Origin: JBIQKZ01 sp044464765
GTDB lineage: Bacteria; Pseudomonadota; Gammaproteobacteria; Burkholderiales; Burkholderiaceae_B
Length of the DNA: 64,000 bases
Assembly (NCBI GenBank): GCA_044464765.1
Contig: JBIQKZ010000011.1
Span: 62,001 to 126,000 of the forward strand
Direction of reading: 5' to 3'
Shown here one piece after another: positions 1 through 8,653 of this stretch. Position 1 is the stretch's first letter. Each line of letters opens with the position of its first letter. The position numbers were made by a program, and so were the translations under genes. Under the pieces are notes generated by a model. That model saw nothing but the letters and a program-made list of their open reading frames with translations, was not told where the DNA came from and did not search any database.

Positions 1-478
1 CGGTGGCGCAGCGCAGCCACTTTGGAATGTAGGCGCCGCTGGGCATTTCGCGCCGCCATAATTCCTGGACGGTGTCGGGCACCTGATCGGCGGCGACCCG
101 GTAGACCATGCCGCGACACGAGCCGCCAATATCTAGCCCGAAAACCAGGCCGGGGCGGTCGGGCGTGCCGCGGTTCACCCGCGACCACAAACACAGGGCG
201 CGGTGAAAGCCATGGAGAATGGCCGGCCGGCGCTCGACGAAGGGAAACTCGGGTCGCCAGACCAGCGAGCCGTAGCCGTACACCCAGATGTCTTGGCCGG
301 GTTGCCAGTCGGCCATGGCGGCGTCAAGGGTGGCCTGGCGTTCTTCGTTTGACAGTACGCGGAAAGAGTTGCCGCTTGCGGCGATAAGGGCGTCGAGGGA
401 GGAGCTTGGGTTCACTGTGGCTGGAGTCGTGCAAAAGCGTCCGGCGAAAATACGAATAGAGCAGGCGCCGGGCGGCAT
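1..478 (-). CDS. chaC: Gamma-glutamylcyclotransferase, ChaC type (partial, runs off the window start)
   Basis: The reverse strand from an ATG at 478 stays open to base 1, so the C-terminal part is missing. After about 60 poorly conserved residues the protein reads WVYGYGSLVWRPEF, then RVNRGTPDRPGLVFGLD and GGSCRGMVYRV. These are the signature blocks of ChaC-type enzymes, which cleave the gamma-glutamyl bond of glutathione to give 5-oxoproline and Cys-Gly in the cytosol. The catalytic glutamate lies beyond the visible part. A stop (TAG) sits two codons upstream of the ATG, so this is the longest possible start; the unconserved N-terminus means a later start, such as the GTG at 415, cannot be excluded. 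It diverges from tcdA across about 50 bp. The family call is firm, the start less so. Confidence 0.85.
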   Translation of the reverse strand, partial: MPPGACSIRIFAGRFCTTPATVNPSSSLDALIAASGNSFRVLSNEERQATLDAAMADWQPGQDIWVYGYGSLVWRPEFPFVERRPAILHGFHRALCLWSRVNRGTPDRPGLVFGLDIGGSCRGMVYRVAADQVPDTVQELWRREMPSGAYIPKWLRCAT

Positions 479-528
479 GCTCTAATAGTACTATCTTAAC
501 CGCCAATGCATCTTGCGACTGTACAGCC

Positions 529-1380
529 GTGCCGCTAACTCAACTTGATCCGTCCTTAGCCGAAAACACGGCGCGCCGCTTTGCCGGCCTCGAGCGCCTT
601 TATGGACCGGAGGGCCTGCTGCGCTTGGGGCAGGCGCGGATTGCCGTTGCGGGTATTGGCGGCGTTGGCTCCTGGTGTGCGGAAGCGCTGGCCAGATCGG
701 GCGTGGGCAGCCTGGTGCTGATCGATATGGATCATCTGTCAGAATCCAATGTCAATCGCCAGTTGCATGCCTTGACGCATACCTTGGGGCAGTCCAAAGT
801 CGCGGCCATGGGCGAGCGCATCCTGGGTATCAATCCGGCGTGCCGGCTCGAGTTGATCGACGACTTTGTCGAACCCAGCAACGTAGGGCAAATGCTGGAC
901 GGCGACCTGACTCTGGTAATCGACTGCACCGACCAGGCCAGCGCCAAGGTCGCCATGATTCTCGAAGCACGGCGGCGGCATATGCCCATCGTGGTGTGCG
1001 GCGGCGCGGGCGGAAAGACGAATCTGCTCAGCCTGCGCGCCGGCGATATGTCGCAGGCGGTGAACGACGCCTTGCTGGCCAAGTTGCGCAATACCTTACG
1101 CCGTCAACATGGCTTTCCCAAAGCCTCGGCGCAAGGCGGCACGCCACGCAAGCGCGTCCCCAAGATGGGCGTACGCGCCTTATGGTTTGATCAGCAGGCC
1201 ATTCTTCCTGCGCAATGGGCCATCCAGGCCAATGCTCAGTCCGATGCAGACACGGAAAGCCTGCAAGGCCTGTCGTGCGCCGGTTACGGGTCGGCCGTGG
1301 CTATCACGGCGGGCATGGGTATGGCTGCCGCCAACGAGGCCATGCAATGGGTGCTGGGCGGCGGACGCTGGCCATCATGA
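529..1380 (+). CDS. tcdA: tRNA threonylcarbamoyladenosine dehydratase
   Basis: This 283-residue E1-like (ThiF/MoeB fold) protein matches TcdA/CsdL, which uses ATP to cyclise t6A37 of tRNA to ct6A. The nucleotide-binding GIGGVGSWCAEALARSG lies near residues 43-59, followed by the acidic strand LIDMDHLSESNVNRQ and a CTDQASAK segment. The RVPKMGVRALWFDQQ block near residues 210-224 is typical of TcdA and separates it from MoeB and ThiF. Translation starts at a GTG; the nearest upstream ATG (506) is out of frame. It ends 25 bp before the convergent uvrA-like gene. Length is normal for the family. Confidence 0.9.
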   Translation: MPLTQLDPSLAENTARRFAGLERLYGPEGLLRLGQARIAVAGIGGVGSWCAEALARSGVGSLVLIDMDHLSESNVNRQLHALTHTLGQSKVAAMGERILGINPACRLELIDDFVEPSNVGQMLDGDLTLVIDCTDQASAKVAMILEARRRHMPIVVCGGAGGKTNLLSLRAGDMSQAVNDALLAKLRNTLRRQHGFPKASAQGGTPRKRVPKMGVRALWFDQQAILPAQWAIQANAQSDADTESLQGLSCAGYGSAVAITAGMGMAAANEAMQWVLGGGRWPS

Positions 1381-1405
1381 ACCGGTCTTAATCAAACGCA
1401 GGACA

Positions 1406-4400
1406 TCAAGCATCTAAAATGCCGGCTGTGTGGTTCATGAAATCGCGCAGCACTGCGCCGGTGTGCGAGACCGACGCGCATTCCATAACGTGTTCCGGCG
1501 CCCCTTCCACCACCAGCCGTCCCCCGCCCGATCCGCCTTCCGGCCCCATGTCCACGATCCAGTCGGCTTCGGCGATGACATCCAGATTATGCTCGATCAC
1601 CACCACGGTATTACCGGCATCCACCAATCGGTGCAGCACGTGGGTCAGCTTTTCGACATCGGCCATGGACAGGCCGACCGTCGGTTCATCCAGCACGTAC
1701 AGCGTATGGGGAATGCGCGATGCACGGCCTGTGGTGATGACGCCGTCGGTCAGCCGCGCCTTGGTCAGCTCGGTCACCAGCTTGATGCGCTGCGCCTCGC
1801 CGCCCGACAGCGTCGGCGAGGGCTGGCCCAGCGTCAGGTAGCCCAGGCCGACATCCTGCATCAGCTTCAGCGGTCGCAAAATGCGCGAGTGCGCCGCGAA
1901 ATAGTCAATGGCATCGTCAACTTCCAGCTTCAGGACTTCGCCGGCGTTCTTGTCGCGCCATGTCACGCCCAGGGTATCGCGATTGAAACGCTCGCCTCCG
2001 CAGGCGTCGCAAGGCACTTTGACATCGGGCAGGAAGTTCATCTCGATGGTGCGCATGCCCTGGCCTTCGCAGATGGGGCAGCGGCCTTCACCGGTGTTGA
2101 ATGAGAACCGCGCGGTGGTCCAGCCACGCAGGCGCGCTTCGCGCGTGTCCGCGAATAGCTTGCGCACGTCGTCCCAGAAGCCCACGTAAGTGGCGGGGCA
2201 GGAGCGTGGTGTTTTTCCGATAGGGGTTTGGTCGACCTCGAGTACGCGATCAATGCGTTCCCAGCCCTGGATGTCGGCGCAGCCGTACCACGCAGGCGCG
2301 CTTTGCTGAGAGACGGCCTGCGCGAGATTGTCGAGCAGGACGTCGCGGGCCAGCGTGGATTTTCCCGATCCCGATACGCCGGTGACGACGGTGAGCCGGC
2401 CGACGGGAATATCGACGTCGGCATGGCGAAGGTTGTGCAGATGGGCGCCGCGTATCCGGATGCGGGGCGTATCGGCCAGGATCGTGCGGCGCGCTTGCAA
2501 AGGGTGCTGCAAGGGCTGGTTCAGAAACCTGCCTGTCAGCGAATCGGCATTGTCCATGATGTCGGCGACCGTGCCCTGGGCCACCACGCGCCCGCCGCGT
2601 ATGCCCGCGCCCGGTCCAATATCGATCACGTGCGATGCCCGTCGTATGGTGTCCTCGTCGTGTTCCACCACCACCAGGGTATTGCCGTTGCCCTCCAGGC
2701 GGCCCAAGGCATTCAGCAGGATCTGGTTGTCGCGCGGATGCAAGCCGATGGTGGGTTCGTCAAGCACATAGCATACCCCTTGCAGGTTGGACCCCAGTTG
2801 GGCGGCCAGGCGTATGCGCTGGGCTTCGCCGCCGGACAAGGTGGGCGCTGCGCGATCCAGGGCCAGGTAGCCCAAGCCCACTTCTTCCATGAAGTTCAGC
2901 CGTCCGCGCACTTCGGCAAGAAGGTCGCGCGCGATCTCGGCTTCGCGGCCCTTGCTGACCAGGCCGCTAAAGAACGTCTGTGCTTCCGACACGGACATCG
3001 CGGCAAGATCGGCGATGGATCGGTCACGCCAGACGAATGCCAGCGCGACGGGATTCAGCCGCTGGCCGTGGCATGCCTGACACGGCGTGGCTTCGCCGGT
3101 GTACCAGGCATTCCAGGCGGTTTCCTCGCCGGTTTGTTCGGCATCGAACCCTTGCAGCTGTACCCCGGTTCCGTAACATCCCTGGCACCAGCCGTGCTTG
3201 GAGTTGTAGGAGAACATGCGCGGATCCGGTTCTGGAAAACTGGTGCCGCAGCTGGGGCAGGCGCGCTTGACCGAAAAGTGCTCTTGCGAGCCGGGCGGAT
3301 GGGCGGGATCCAGGCCGTCACGACGCCTTTGCGCCAGGCCGGCCTGGGTGGCGGGCGTGAGGTCGGGCAGAATGCTGAAGGTTCCGCGCCCATGCTCAAG
3401 TGCACTGCGTATGGCCGAGCGAAGCTCGGTTTCGTGGCGTGCATCCACCAGCAGGTCTGCGATGGGGAGCTCGATGGTGTGTTCTTTATAGCGATCCAGC
3501 CGAGGCCATGGCGCGACGGGGATGAATTCGCCGTCGACGCGTAGGTGCGTCTGGCCTTTGCCCGCCGCCCATTTGGCCAGGTCGGTGTAATAGCCTTTGC
3601 GTGCGGTGACCAGCGGGGCAAGGATGCCGATGTGGCGGCCCCTGTGTTCGCGCATCAATTGAGCAGCAATCTGGTCGGCCGTTTGCGGCTCGACGGGAAC
3701 GCGGCAGTCCGGACACATCTGGGTGCCTAGCTTGACGTACATCAGGCGCAGGAAATGATGGATTTCCGTCATGGTGGCCACGGTGGATTTGCGGCCGCCC
3801 CGGCTGGTGCGCTGTTCGATCGCGACGGTGGGCGGTATGCCGTAGATGGCGTCGACATCGGGTTTGCCGGCAGGCTGAACGATCGCACGGGCGTAGGCGT
3901 TCAGCGATTCCAGATAGCGGCGCTGGCCTTCATTGAACAGGATGTCGAAGGCCAGCGTTGATTTGCCCGAGCCCGACACGCCTGTAATAACGGTAAAGGT
4001 ATCGCGCGGTATGGACACGTCGATGCCTTTCAGGTTGTGCTCGCGCGCGTTCAGGATGTCGATGCTCTGCGCTGCGCTACGCTGTCGCTTGATCACGGTT
4101 TGCAGCGGGGTTCCAGCGTCGGCCGCATAAACGGGGGCGGGCTCGGCGAGCTTGCGGGCGTCTTGGGATTCTTGTTCGTAGACGATGGCTGTGGTGTAGT
4201 CGCGCAGCGCCTGGCCGGTGTGCGAGGCCGGGGTGGCGGCCAGGTCGGCGGGGGCGCCCTGGCCCACGACGGCGCCGCCCGCCTCGCCGCCGCCCGGCCC
4301 AAGGTCGATGATCCAGTCGGCGGCGCGGATGACGTCCAGATTATGTTCAATCACCAACAGCGAATGGCCTGCCGACAATAGCTTTCGGAAAGCCTGCATA

Positions 4401-7168
4401 AGCCGGGCAATGTCATCGAAGTGCAGCCCGGTGGTGGGCTCGTCGAACAGGAAAAGACTGCCTTTCTTGGCGACTTTCGCGCTGGAAATTCCGCTGCGGC
4501 TGGCCGCGGCCAGATGGCCGGCCAATTTCAGGCGTTGCGCTTCGCCCCCCGAGAGTGTGGGTACGGGCTGTCCCAACTGCACGTATTCAAGTCCCACGTC
4601 GGCCAGCGGCGCAAGCCCGTACTGCACATCGCGCAAGCCGCTGAAAAAATCCAGCGCTTCGCTGGCTGTCATGCTCAGGACTTCGTCGATGGACGCCGAG
4701 CGCCCCAGGTGTTCCACCCGGACTTCCAGGATCTCGGGGCGGAACCGTTTGCCGTCGCAGTCGGGGCAGCGCAGGTACACGTCGGACAGGAACTGCATCT
4801 CGACGTGCTCAAACCCGGTGCCGCCGCAGGTGGGGCAGCGCCCATCGCCCGTGTTGAAACTGAAGGTGCCGGCCGTATAGCCGCGTTCTTTTGACATGGG
4901 CGCGTTGGCGAACAGTTTGCGAATGGCATCGAACGCGCCCACATAGCTGGCGGGATTGGAGCGGGCGGTCTTGCCGATCGGGGTCTGGTCGACCAGCACG
5001 ACGTCAGCGAGCTGCTCCGCGCCCAGCAAGCGGTCGTAGTGCCCGGGCGCTTCCACCGGCTTGCCCTGGTGTTTCAGAAGCGCCGGATAAAGCACATCCT
5101 GGATCAGTGTGGATTTGCCGGACCCCGACACGCCGGTGACGCACACCATGCGGCCCAGAGGTATCGAGATTGAAATATTCTTGAGGTTGTTGGCGGTCAC
5201 GCCTTCCAGAATCAGCTTGGGCGTATTGGGCGCCACGGGCAGGGGGCGTGGCGCATCGACGCGGCGCCGACCCGACAGATAATCGCCGGTAAGAGTCTGG
5301 CTGGTGCGCAGTTCGTCCGGCGTGCCGTCGAAAACGATTTGTCCGCCGCGTTCGCCGGGGCCAGGGCCGATATCCAGGATACGATCGGCGGCAATCATGA
5401 CTTGCGGGTCGTGCTCGACGACGACCAGCGTATTGCCGTTGACCCGCAGGCGATGCATGATTTCAACGATACGATGCATGTCGCGCGGATGCAGGCCGAT
5501 CGACGGCTCGTCCAGCACGAACAAGGTGTTGACCAGCGAGGTGCCCAGCGCCGTTGTCAGGTTGATACGCTGGACTTCGCCGCCCGATAAGGTGCGGCTT
5601 TGGCGGTCCAGCGACAGGTAGCCAAGCCCCACGTCGCACAGGTATCGCAGTCGCGCGCGCACTTCTTCCAGCAGCAGATCGATGGCTGCGTCCATGGCGG
5701 CGCCAAAACTGATGTGTTCAAAAAATGTGCGTACACGATCCAGCGGCAGCCGCATCAGGTCGTGCATGCCCAGGCCGGGCAGCGCGTCCAGTTGTTCGCG
5801 CGTCCATTGTGCATGCACTGGCATGAACCTGGGATAGCCGGCGGTGGCCTCGCCCGGGTAGCCGCCCAGCCGCCAAAGCGTGGCATCCGGTTTCAAGCGG
5901 GAGCCGCCGCAGGCCGGGCAGGGCGTATAACTGCGGTATTTCGACAGCAGTACGCGCACATGCATCTTATAAGCGCGTGACTCCAGCCAGTCGAAGAAGC
6001 GCTGGGCGCCATACCATTGCGTTTTCCACGCCGACGGGCCGCCTTTCCAGTCGGCGGCGCCGCCAATCACCCATTGCTTTTCCTCGTCGGAGAGCTCGCG
6101 CCATGGGATGTCCAGGCGGACGTCGGCGCCGGGGGCGTAGTGTTCCATCTCGGCCTGGCACTCTTTATAGCTGGCGGTCTGCCATGGGCGTATCGCACCC
6201 CCGCGTAGAGTCTTTGTTTCGTCGGGAACCACCAGGCCGTAGTCGATGCCCATCACGCGTCCGAAACCACGGCAGGCTTCGCATGCGCCCAGGGGGGAGT
6301 TGAAGGAGAAGGTACTGGGCAGAGGGCTGCTGTATTCGATGTCGCAGTGGGCGCAATGCAGGCGGTTGCTGAAGCGCCAGGCCGTTTCCTGATCGGAGTC
6401 TGCGTGCGAGGCATAGATGGTGATATGCCCATCGCCCTGTTTGAGCGCCGCATCCAGCGCCTCCATGACGCGGGCGGGTTCGGCGTTGCTGAAGCGGAAG
6501 CGGTCTTGCACGACATGCAGCACGCGCTGCCGGTTGGGCTTCGCTGCCGCGCCAGACTTGCCTTTTGCTTTCCCCTTGCCGCGCGGCTTGGCGGGCTCGG
6601 GCGCCACGGCGACGGTTTCCTCGTGATGAATGCGCGTGTAGCCTTGCTGGTCCAAAAAGCCGCGTACTTCGTCTTCGGTAAAGTTGGCCGGAATACCGAT
6701 AGGAAAGGTGACGACCAGGCGCGGATCGCCGGCTTGGGTGCGCAAGGCCAAGTGCTGCTGGATGGATTCGGCGCTGTCGCGTTGCACCTGGGCGCCGCAA
6801 CATTGGCAATACAGCGTGCCCAGCCGCGCATAAAGCAGCTTCAGGTGGTCGTTGAGCTCGGTCATGGTGCCGACGGTGCTGCGCGAGTTTCGAACGGGAT
6901 TGACCTGATCGATGGCGATGGCGGGCAGGATGCCTTCGATGCGGTCGACCTGGGGTTTGTCCATGCGGTCGAGAAACTGCCGCGCATACGGCGAAAAGGT
7001 TTCTACATAGCGGCGCTGGCCTTCGGCGTATAGGGTATCGAAGGCCAGAGAGCTTTTTCCAGACCCCGAAACACCGGTCAGCACGAGTAACTGGCCGGTG
7101 GCGATGTCGACATCAAGGTTTTTCAGGTTATTCTGGCGTGCGCCGAAAATGCGGATGGATGAGCTCAT
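1406..7168 (-). CDS. uvrA: Double-length UvrA-like excinuclease ABC subunit A (tandem fusion)
   Basis: At 1920 residues this is about twice a normal UvrA (about 940). It contains two complete UvrA-like units, hence four ABC ATPase halves. Walker A motifs of the form GVSGSGKS lie near residues 32-39, 681, 1066 and 1599, and LSGGE signatures near 528, 873, 1443 and 1787. The first unit covers residues 1 to about 970 and the second about 1036 to 1920. Both keep UvrA-type CxxC zinc modules, for example CPTCGGTGFEHVEMQFL in the first and CPICEGQGMRTIEMNFL in the second. UvrA normally works as a dimer that loads UvrB at DNA lesions, so this polypeptide could act as a covalent pseudo-dimer. Similar double UvrA-like proteins are known in proteobacteria beside a standard UvrA; whether one exists here cannot be seen. 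The first unit has a Lys/Ala-rich insertion near residues 190-215. No frameshift is needed. Confidence 0.9.
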   Translation of the reverse strand: MSSSIRIFGARQNNLKNLDVDIATGQLLVLTGVSGSGKSSLAFDTLYAEGQRRYVETFSPYARQFLDRMDKPQVDRIEGILPAIAIDQVNPVRNSRSTVGTMTELNDHLKLLYARLGTLYCQCCGAQVQRDSAESIQQHLALRTQAGDPRLVVTFPIGIPANFTEDEVRGFLDQQGYTRIHHEETVAVAPEPAKPRGKGKAKGKSGAAAKPNRQRVLHVVQDRFRFSNAEPARVMEALDAALKQGDGHITIYASHADSDQETAWRFSNRLHCAHCDIEYSSPLPSTFSFNSPLGACEACRGFGRVMGIDYGLVVPDETKTLRGGAIRPWQTASYKECQAEMEHYAPGADVRLDIPWRELSDEEKQWVIGGAADWKGGPSAWKTQWYGAQRFFDWLESRAYKMHVRVLLSKYRSYTPCPACGGSRLKPDATLWRLGGYPGEATAGYPRFMPVHAQWTREQLDALPGLGMHDLMRLPLDRVRTFFEHISFGAAMDAAIDLLLEEVRARLRYLCDVGLGYLSLDRQSRTLSGGEVQRINLTTALGTSLVNTLFVLDEPSIGLHPRDMHRIVEIMHRLRVNGNTLVVVEHDPQVMIAADRILDIGPGPGERGGQIVFDGTPDELRTSQTLTGDYLSGRRRVDAPRPLPVAPNTPKLILEGVTANNLKNISISIPLGRMVCVTGVSGSGKSTLIQDVLYPALLKHQGKPVEAPGHYDRLLGAEQLADVVLVDQTPIGKTARSNPASYVGAFDAIRKLFANAPMSKERGYTAGTFSFNTGDGRCPTCGGTGFEHVEMQFLSDVYLRCPDCDGKRFRPEILEVRVEHLGRSASIDEVLSMTASEALDFFSGLRDVQYGLAPLADVGLEYVQLGQPVPTLSGGEAQRLKLAGHLAAASRSGISSAKVAKKGSLFLFDEPTTGLHFDDIARLMQAFRKLLSAGHSLLVIEHNLDVIRAADWIIDLGPGGGEAGGAVVGQGAPADLAATPASHTGQALRDYTTAIVYEQESQDARKLAEPAPVYAADAGTPLQTVIKRQRSAAQSIDILNAREHNLKGIDVSIPRDTFTVITGVSGSGKSTLAFDILFNEGQRRYLESLNAYARAIVQPAGKPDVDAIYGIPPTVAIEQRTSRGGRKSTVATMTEIHHFLRLMYVKLGTQMCPDCRVPVEPQTADQIAAQLMREHRGRHIGILAPLVTARKGYYTDLAKWAAGKGQTHLRVDGEFIPVAPWPRLDRYKEHTIELPIADLLVDARHETELRSAIRSALEHGRGTFSILPDLTPATQAGLAQRRRDGLDPAHPPGSQEHFSVKRACPSCGTSFPEPDPRMFSYNSKHGWCQGCYGTGVQLQGFDAEQTGEETAWNAWYTGEATPCQACHGQRLNPVALAFVWRDRSIADLAAMSVSEAQTFFSGLVSKGREAEIARDLLAEVRGRLNFMEEVGLGYLALDRAAPTLSGGEAQRIRLAAQLGSNLQGVCYVLDEPTIGLHPRDNQILLNALGRLEGNGNTLVVVEHDEDTIRRASHVIDIGPGAGIRGGRVVAQGTVADIMDNADSLTGRFLNQPLQHPLQARRTILADTPRIRIRGAHLHNLRHADVDIPVGRLTVVTGVSGSGKSTLARDVLLDNLAQAVSQQSAPAWYGCADIQGWERIDRVLEVDQTPIGKTPRSCPATYVGFWDDVRKLFADTREARLRGWTTARFSFNTGEGRCPICEGQGMRTIEMNFLPDVKVPCDACGGERFNRDTLGVTWRDKNAGEVLKLEVDDAIDYFAAHSRILRPLKLMQDVGLGYLTLGQPSPTLSGGEAQRIKLVTELTKARLTDGVITTGRASRIPHTLYVLDEPTVGLSMADVEKLTHVLHRLVDAGNTVVVIEHNLDVIAEADWIVDMGPEGGSGGGRLVVEGAPEHVMECASVSHTGAVLRDFMNHTAGILDA

Positions 7169-7228
7169 GGAGATATGGTAAACGTTTCTTTAAGACTGCC
7201 GTGCAAGCTGTATTTTGATGGGGTGGCT

Positions 7229-7257
7229 TTGATGAGGTGGCTGGTTCGGGCTATACT
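7229..7257 (+). promoter_or_regulatory. Sigma-70-type promoter of the 42-residue peptide gene
   Basis: TTGATG (7229-7234) and TATACT (7252-7257) are separated by exactly 17 bp. Transcription would start near 7264, about 20 bases before the ATG of the small gene and just before its GGAG ribosome binding site. This is among the best-matching promoters in the window. Confidence 0.65.
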
Positions 7258-7282
7258 ATAAGGCTAACCACCGGAGAACATT

Positions 7283-7411
7283 ATGGCTGAAATCAAACGC
7301 ACGCGGCGTAACACGCTAGAGCGCCGTTGCCTGGGCAAGGCCTTCAAGCGGCTTTTCGTCAGGTCGCCCAAGGGCGTATTCAAGATGCTTGAAAAGGTCA
7401 AGCGCGCTTAA
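7283..7411 (+). CDS. Small basic hypothetical protein (42 aa)
   Basis: An ATG with a GGAG ribosome binding site nine bases upstream opens a 42-codon frame ending in TAA. The peptide begins MAEIKRTRRNTLERRC and is rich in Arg and Lys, including at its end (KMLEKVKRA), with a single Cys near residue 16. I do not recognise a family. A near-consensus promoter lies just upstream and a run of direct repeats, a palindrome and an intrinsic terminator lie downstream, so it looks like a self-contained transcription unit. The strong positive charge suggests nucleic-acid or membrane contact, but that is only inference. The gene may also be partly a vehicle for a structured transcript. Confidence 0.6.
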   Translation: MAEIKRTRRNTLERRCLGKAFKRLFVRSPKGVFKMLEKVKRA

Positions 7412-7412
7412 G

Positions 7413-7472
7413 TCTAAAACCCGAGTTTAAAACCCGTCTAAAACCCGAGTTTAAAACCCGGCTCTAAAACCC
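7413..7472. repeat. Direct repeats with TAAAACCC core
   Basis: A 24-bp unit occurs twice, perfectly and in tandem (7413-7436 and 7437-7460). Each unit is itself two 12-bp halves sharing TAAAACCCG, so TAAAACCC recurs at 7415, 7427, 7439 and 7451. A fifth copy follows at 7465 after 14 bp. The array begins two bases after the stop codon of the 42-residue gene. Confidence 0.85.
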
Positions 7473-7474
7473 TA

Positions 7475-7500
7475 AGGGTTAAGTCCTAGGACTTAACCCT
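7475..7500. repeat. Perfect 26-bp palindrome
   Basis: AGGGTTAAGTCCT is followed directly by its exact reverse complement, with no spacer. It lies three bases after the TAAAACCC repeat array. There is no T-run after it, so it does not look like an intrinsic terminator. A dimeric protein site or a cruciform or RNA hairpin are the alternatives. Confidence 0.85.
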
Positions 7501-7573
7501 GCGGCTTAAACCAGCGTTTATAGACTTTTGCGCCTGACCCTTTGAAACGTGTCTTCTTGTAGCAAAGGCAACA

Positions 7574-7606
7574 AACCATAAGTTCCTGGACTTATGGTTT
7601 TTTTTC
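7574..7606 (+). terminator. Intrinsic terminator
   Basis: A 10-bp stem (AACCATAAGT paired with ACTTATGGTT) with a six-base loop is followed by an unbroken T-run to 7605. It closes the short transcription unit that begins at about 7264. Confidence 0.8.
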
Positions 7607-7672
7607 GACTTATGCTGACAGCGATTGATTACGCATAGCACACCCGCCTAACAAACCAGATTCCAAGGAAAC

Positions 7673-8620
7673 ATGTCGTCGCGTCGCTTTGCCTTTACGG
7701 TGCTTACGCCTACGTATAATCGGGCGCACACGCTTGAGCGGGTATACCGGTCCCTGGTGGACCAGACTTTTCAGGATTTCGAGTGGCTGGTGGTGGATGA
7801 CGGTTCAACCGACAACACCCGCGAGCTGGTGGCCGGGTGGCAGCAAGAAGCGCGTTTCCCCATCCGTTATGTCTGGCAGGAAAATGCCCACAAGAAAGCG
7901 GCTTTCAATCGCGGAGTCGCCCAGGCGCAGGGCGAGTTGCTGGTGGCGCTGGACAGCGACGACAGTCTGGACGTGAACGCGCTTTATGCCATGCGCCAAG
8001 TCTGGAGCGGTTTGGATGCACACGAGCAGGAACGGTTTGTCGCCGTCACCGGCCTGTGCGCACGTCCCGATGGCAAGGTCGTGGGCGACATGTTCCCGGC
8101 TGACGTCTTCGACGCCACTGTGCTGGACATGACGTTCAAGCATCGGGTCAAGGGCGAGAAATTCGGCTGCATGCGAACGGCTGTGTTGCGGGAGTTTCCT
8201 TTTCCCGAGGACAACGCCGGTTTTGTGCCTGAAAGCCTGGTCTGGCGGGCGATTGCGCGCGCCGGCTACCTGACGCGATTCGTCAACCAGGTGTTTCGGG
8301 TGTATCACGACAGCGACGATTCGCTTTCCAGTCAGGGCAAGGCCGGCGCGCAGCATGCCTTGGGCTTGTGGCTGCTGGCGCATGACACCATCAACAACTG
8401 CCTTCCCTGGTTCCGCTACCATCCCCGCGAGTTCCTGCTGTCAGCCGCGCGCTATACGCGCTTTGGCCTGCATTTGAAACAGCAGGGGTTTGCTGCGCCC
8501 GTATCGAGGCTGAATGGACTTGCACCGCCGTTGCTGGTTGGGTTGATGTGGCCGGCAGGGGTTGCGATGTATGTGCGTGATCAGGCCCGAATGCAGCGGC
8601 GCGGCGAGCCTGCACGTTAG
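7673..8620 (+). CDS. Family 2 glycosyltransferase
   Basis: This 315-residue protein has a GT-A fold N-terminus of glycosyltransferase family 2. The opening strand is FTVLTPTYNRAHTLERVYRSL, followed by WLVVDDGSTDNT near residues 41-52 (nucleotide-sugar binding) and the metal-binding ALDSDDS near residue 95. A hydrophobic stretch near residues 280-300 may contact the membrane. Family 2 enzymes transfer sugars from activated donors to lipid or polysaccharide acceptors; the substrate cannot be read from the sequence. Start ATG has an AAGGAA ribosome binding site. It stands alone, with no polysaccharide genes nearby. Confidence 0.85.
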   Translation: MSSRRFAFTVLTPTYNRAHTLERVYRSLVDQTFQDFEWLVVDDGSTDNTRELVAGWQQEARFPIRYVWQENAHKKAAFNRGVAQAQGELLVALDSDDSLDVNALYAMRQVWSGLDAHEQERFVAVTGLCARPDGKVVGDMFPADVFDATVLDMTFKHRVKGEKFGCMRTAVLREFPFPEDNAGFVPESLVWRAIARAGYLTRFVNQVFRVYHDSDDSLSSQGKAGAQHALGLWLLAHDTINNCLPWFRYHPREFLLSAARYTRFGLHLKQQGFAAPVSRLNGLAPPLLVGLMWPAGVAMYVRDQARMQRRGEPAR

Positions 8621-8653
8621 GCGATCACGCCGGGCAACTGAGTGTGGATAACC

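Noticed and set aside
2228..3544. 438-codon open frame on the plus strand
   Set aside because: It lies wholly opposite the UvrA-like gene, whose motifs are continuous there. High GC content creates long antisense frames, and this one has no recognisable domain or ribosome binding site.
7413..7500. Plasmid-type replication origin
   Set aside because: Iteron-like repeats and a palindrome are present, but there is no rep or par gene and the surroundings are core chromosome.
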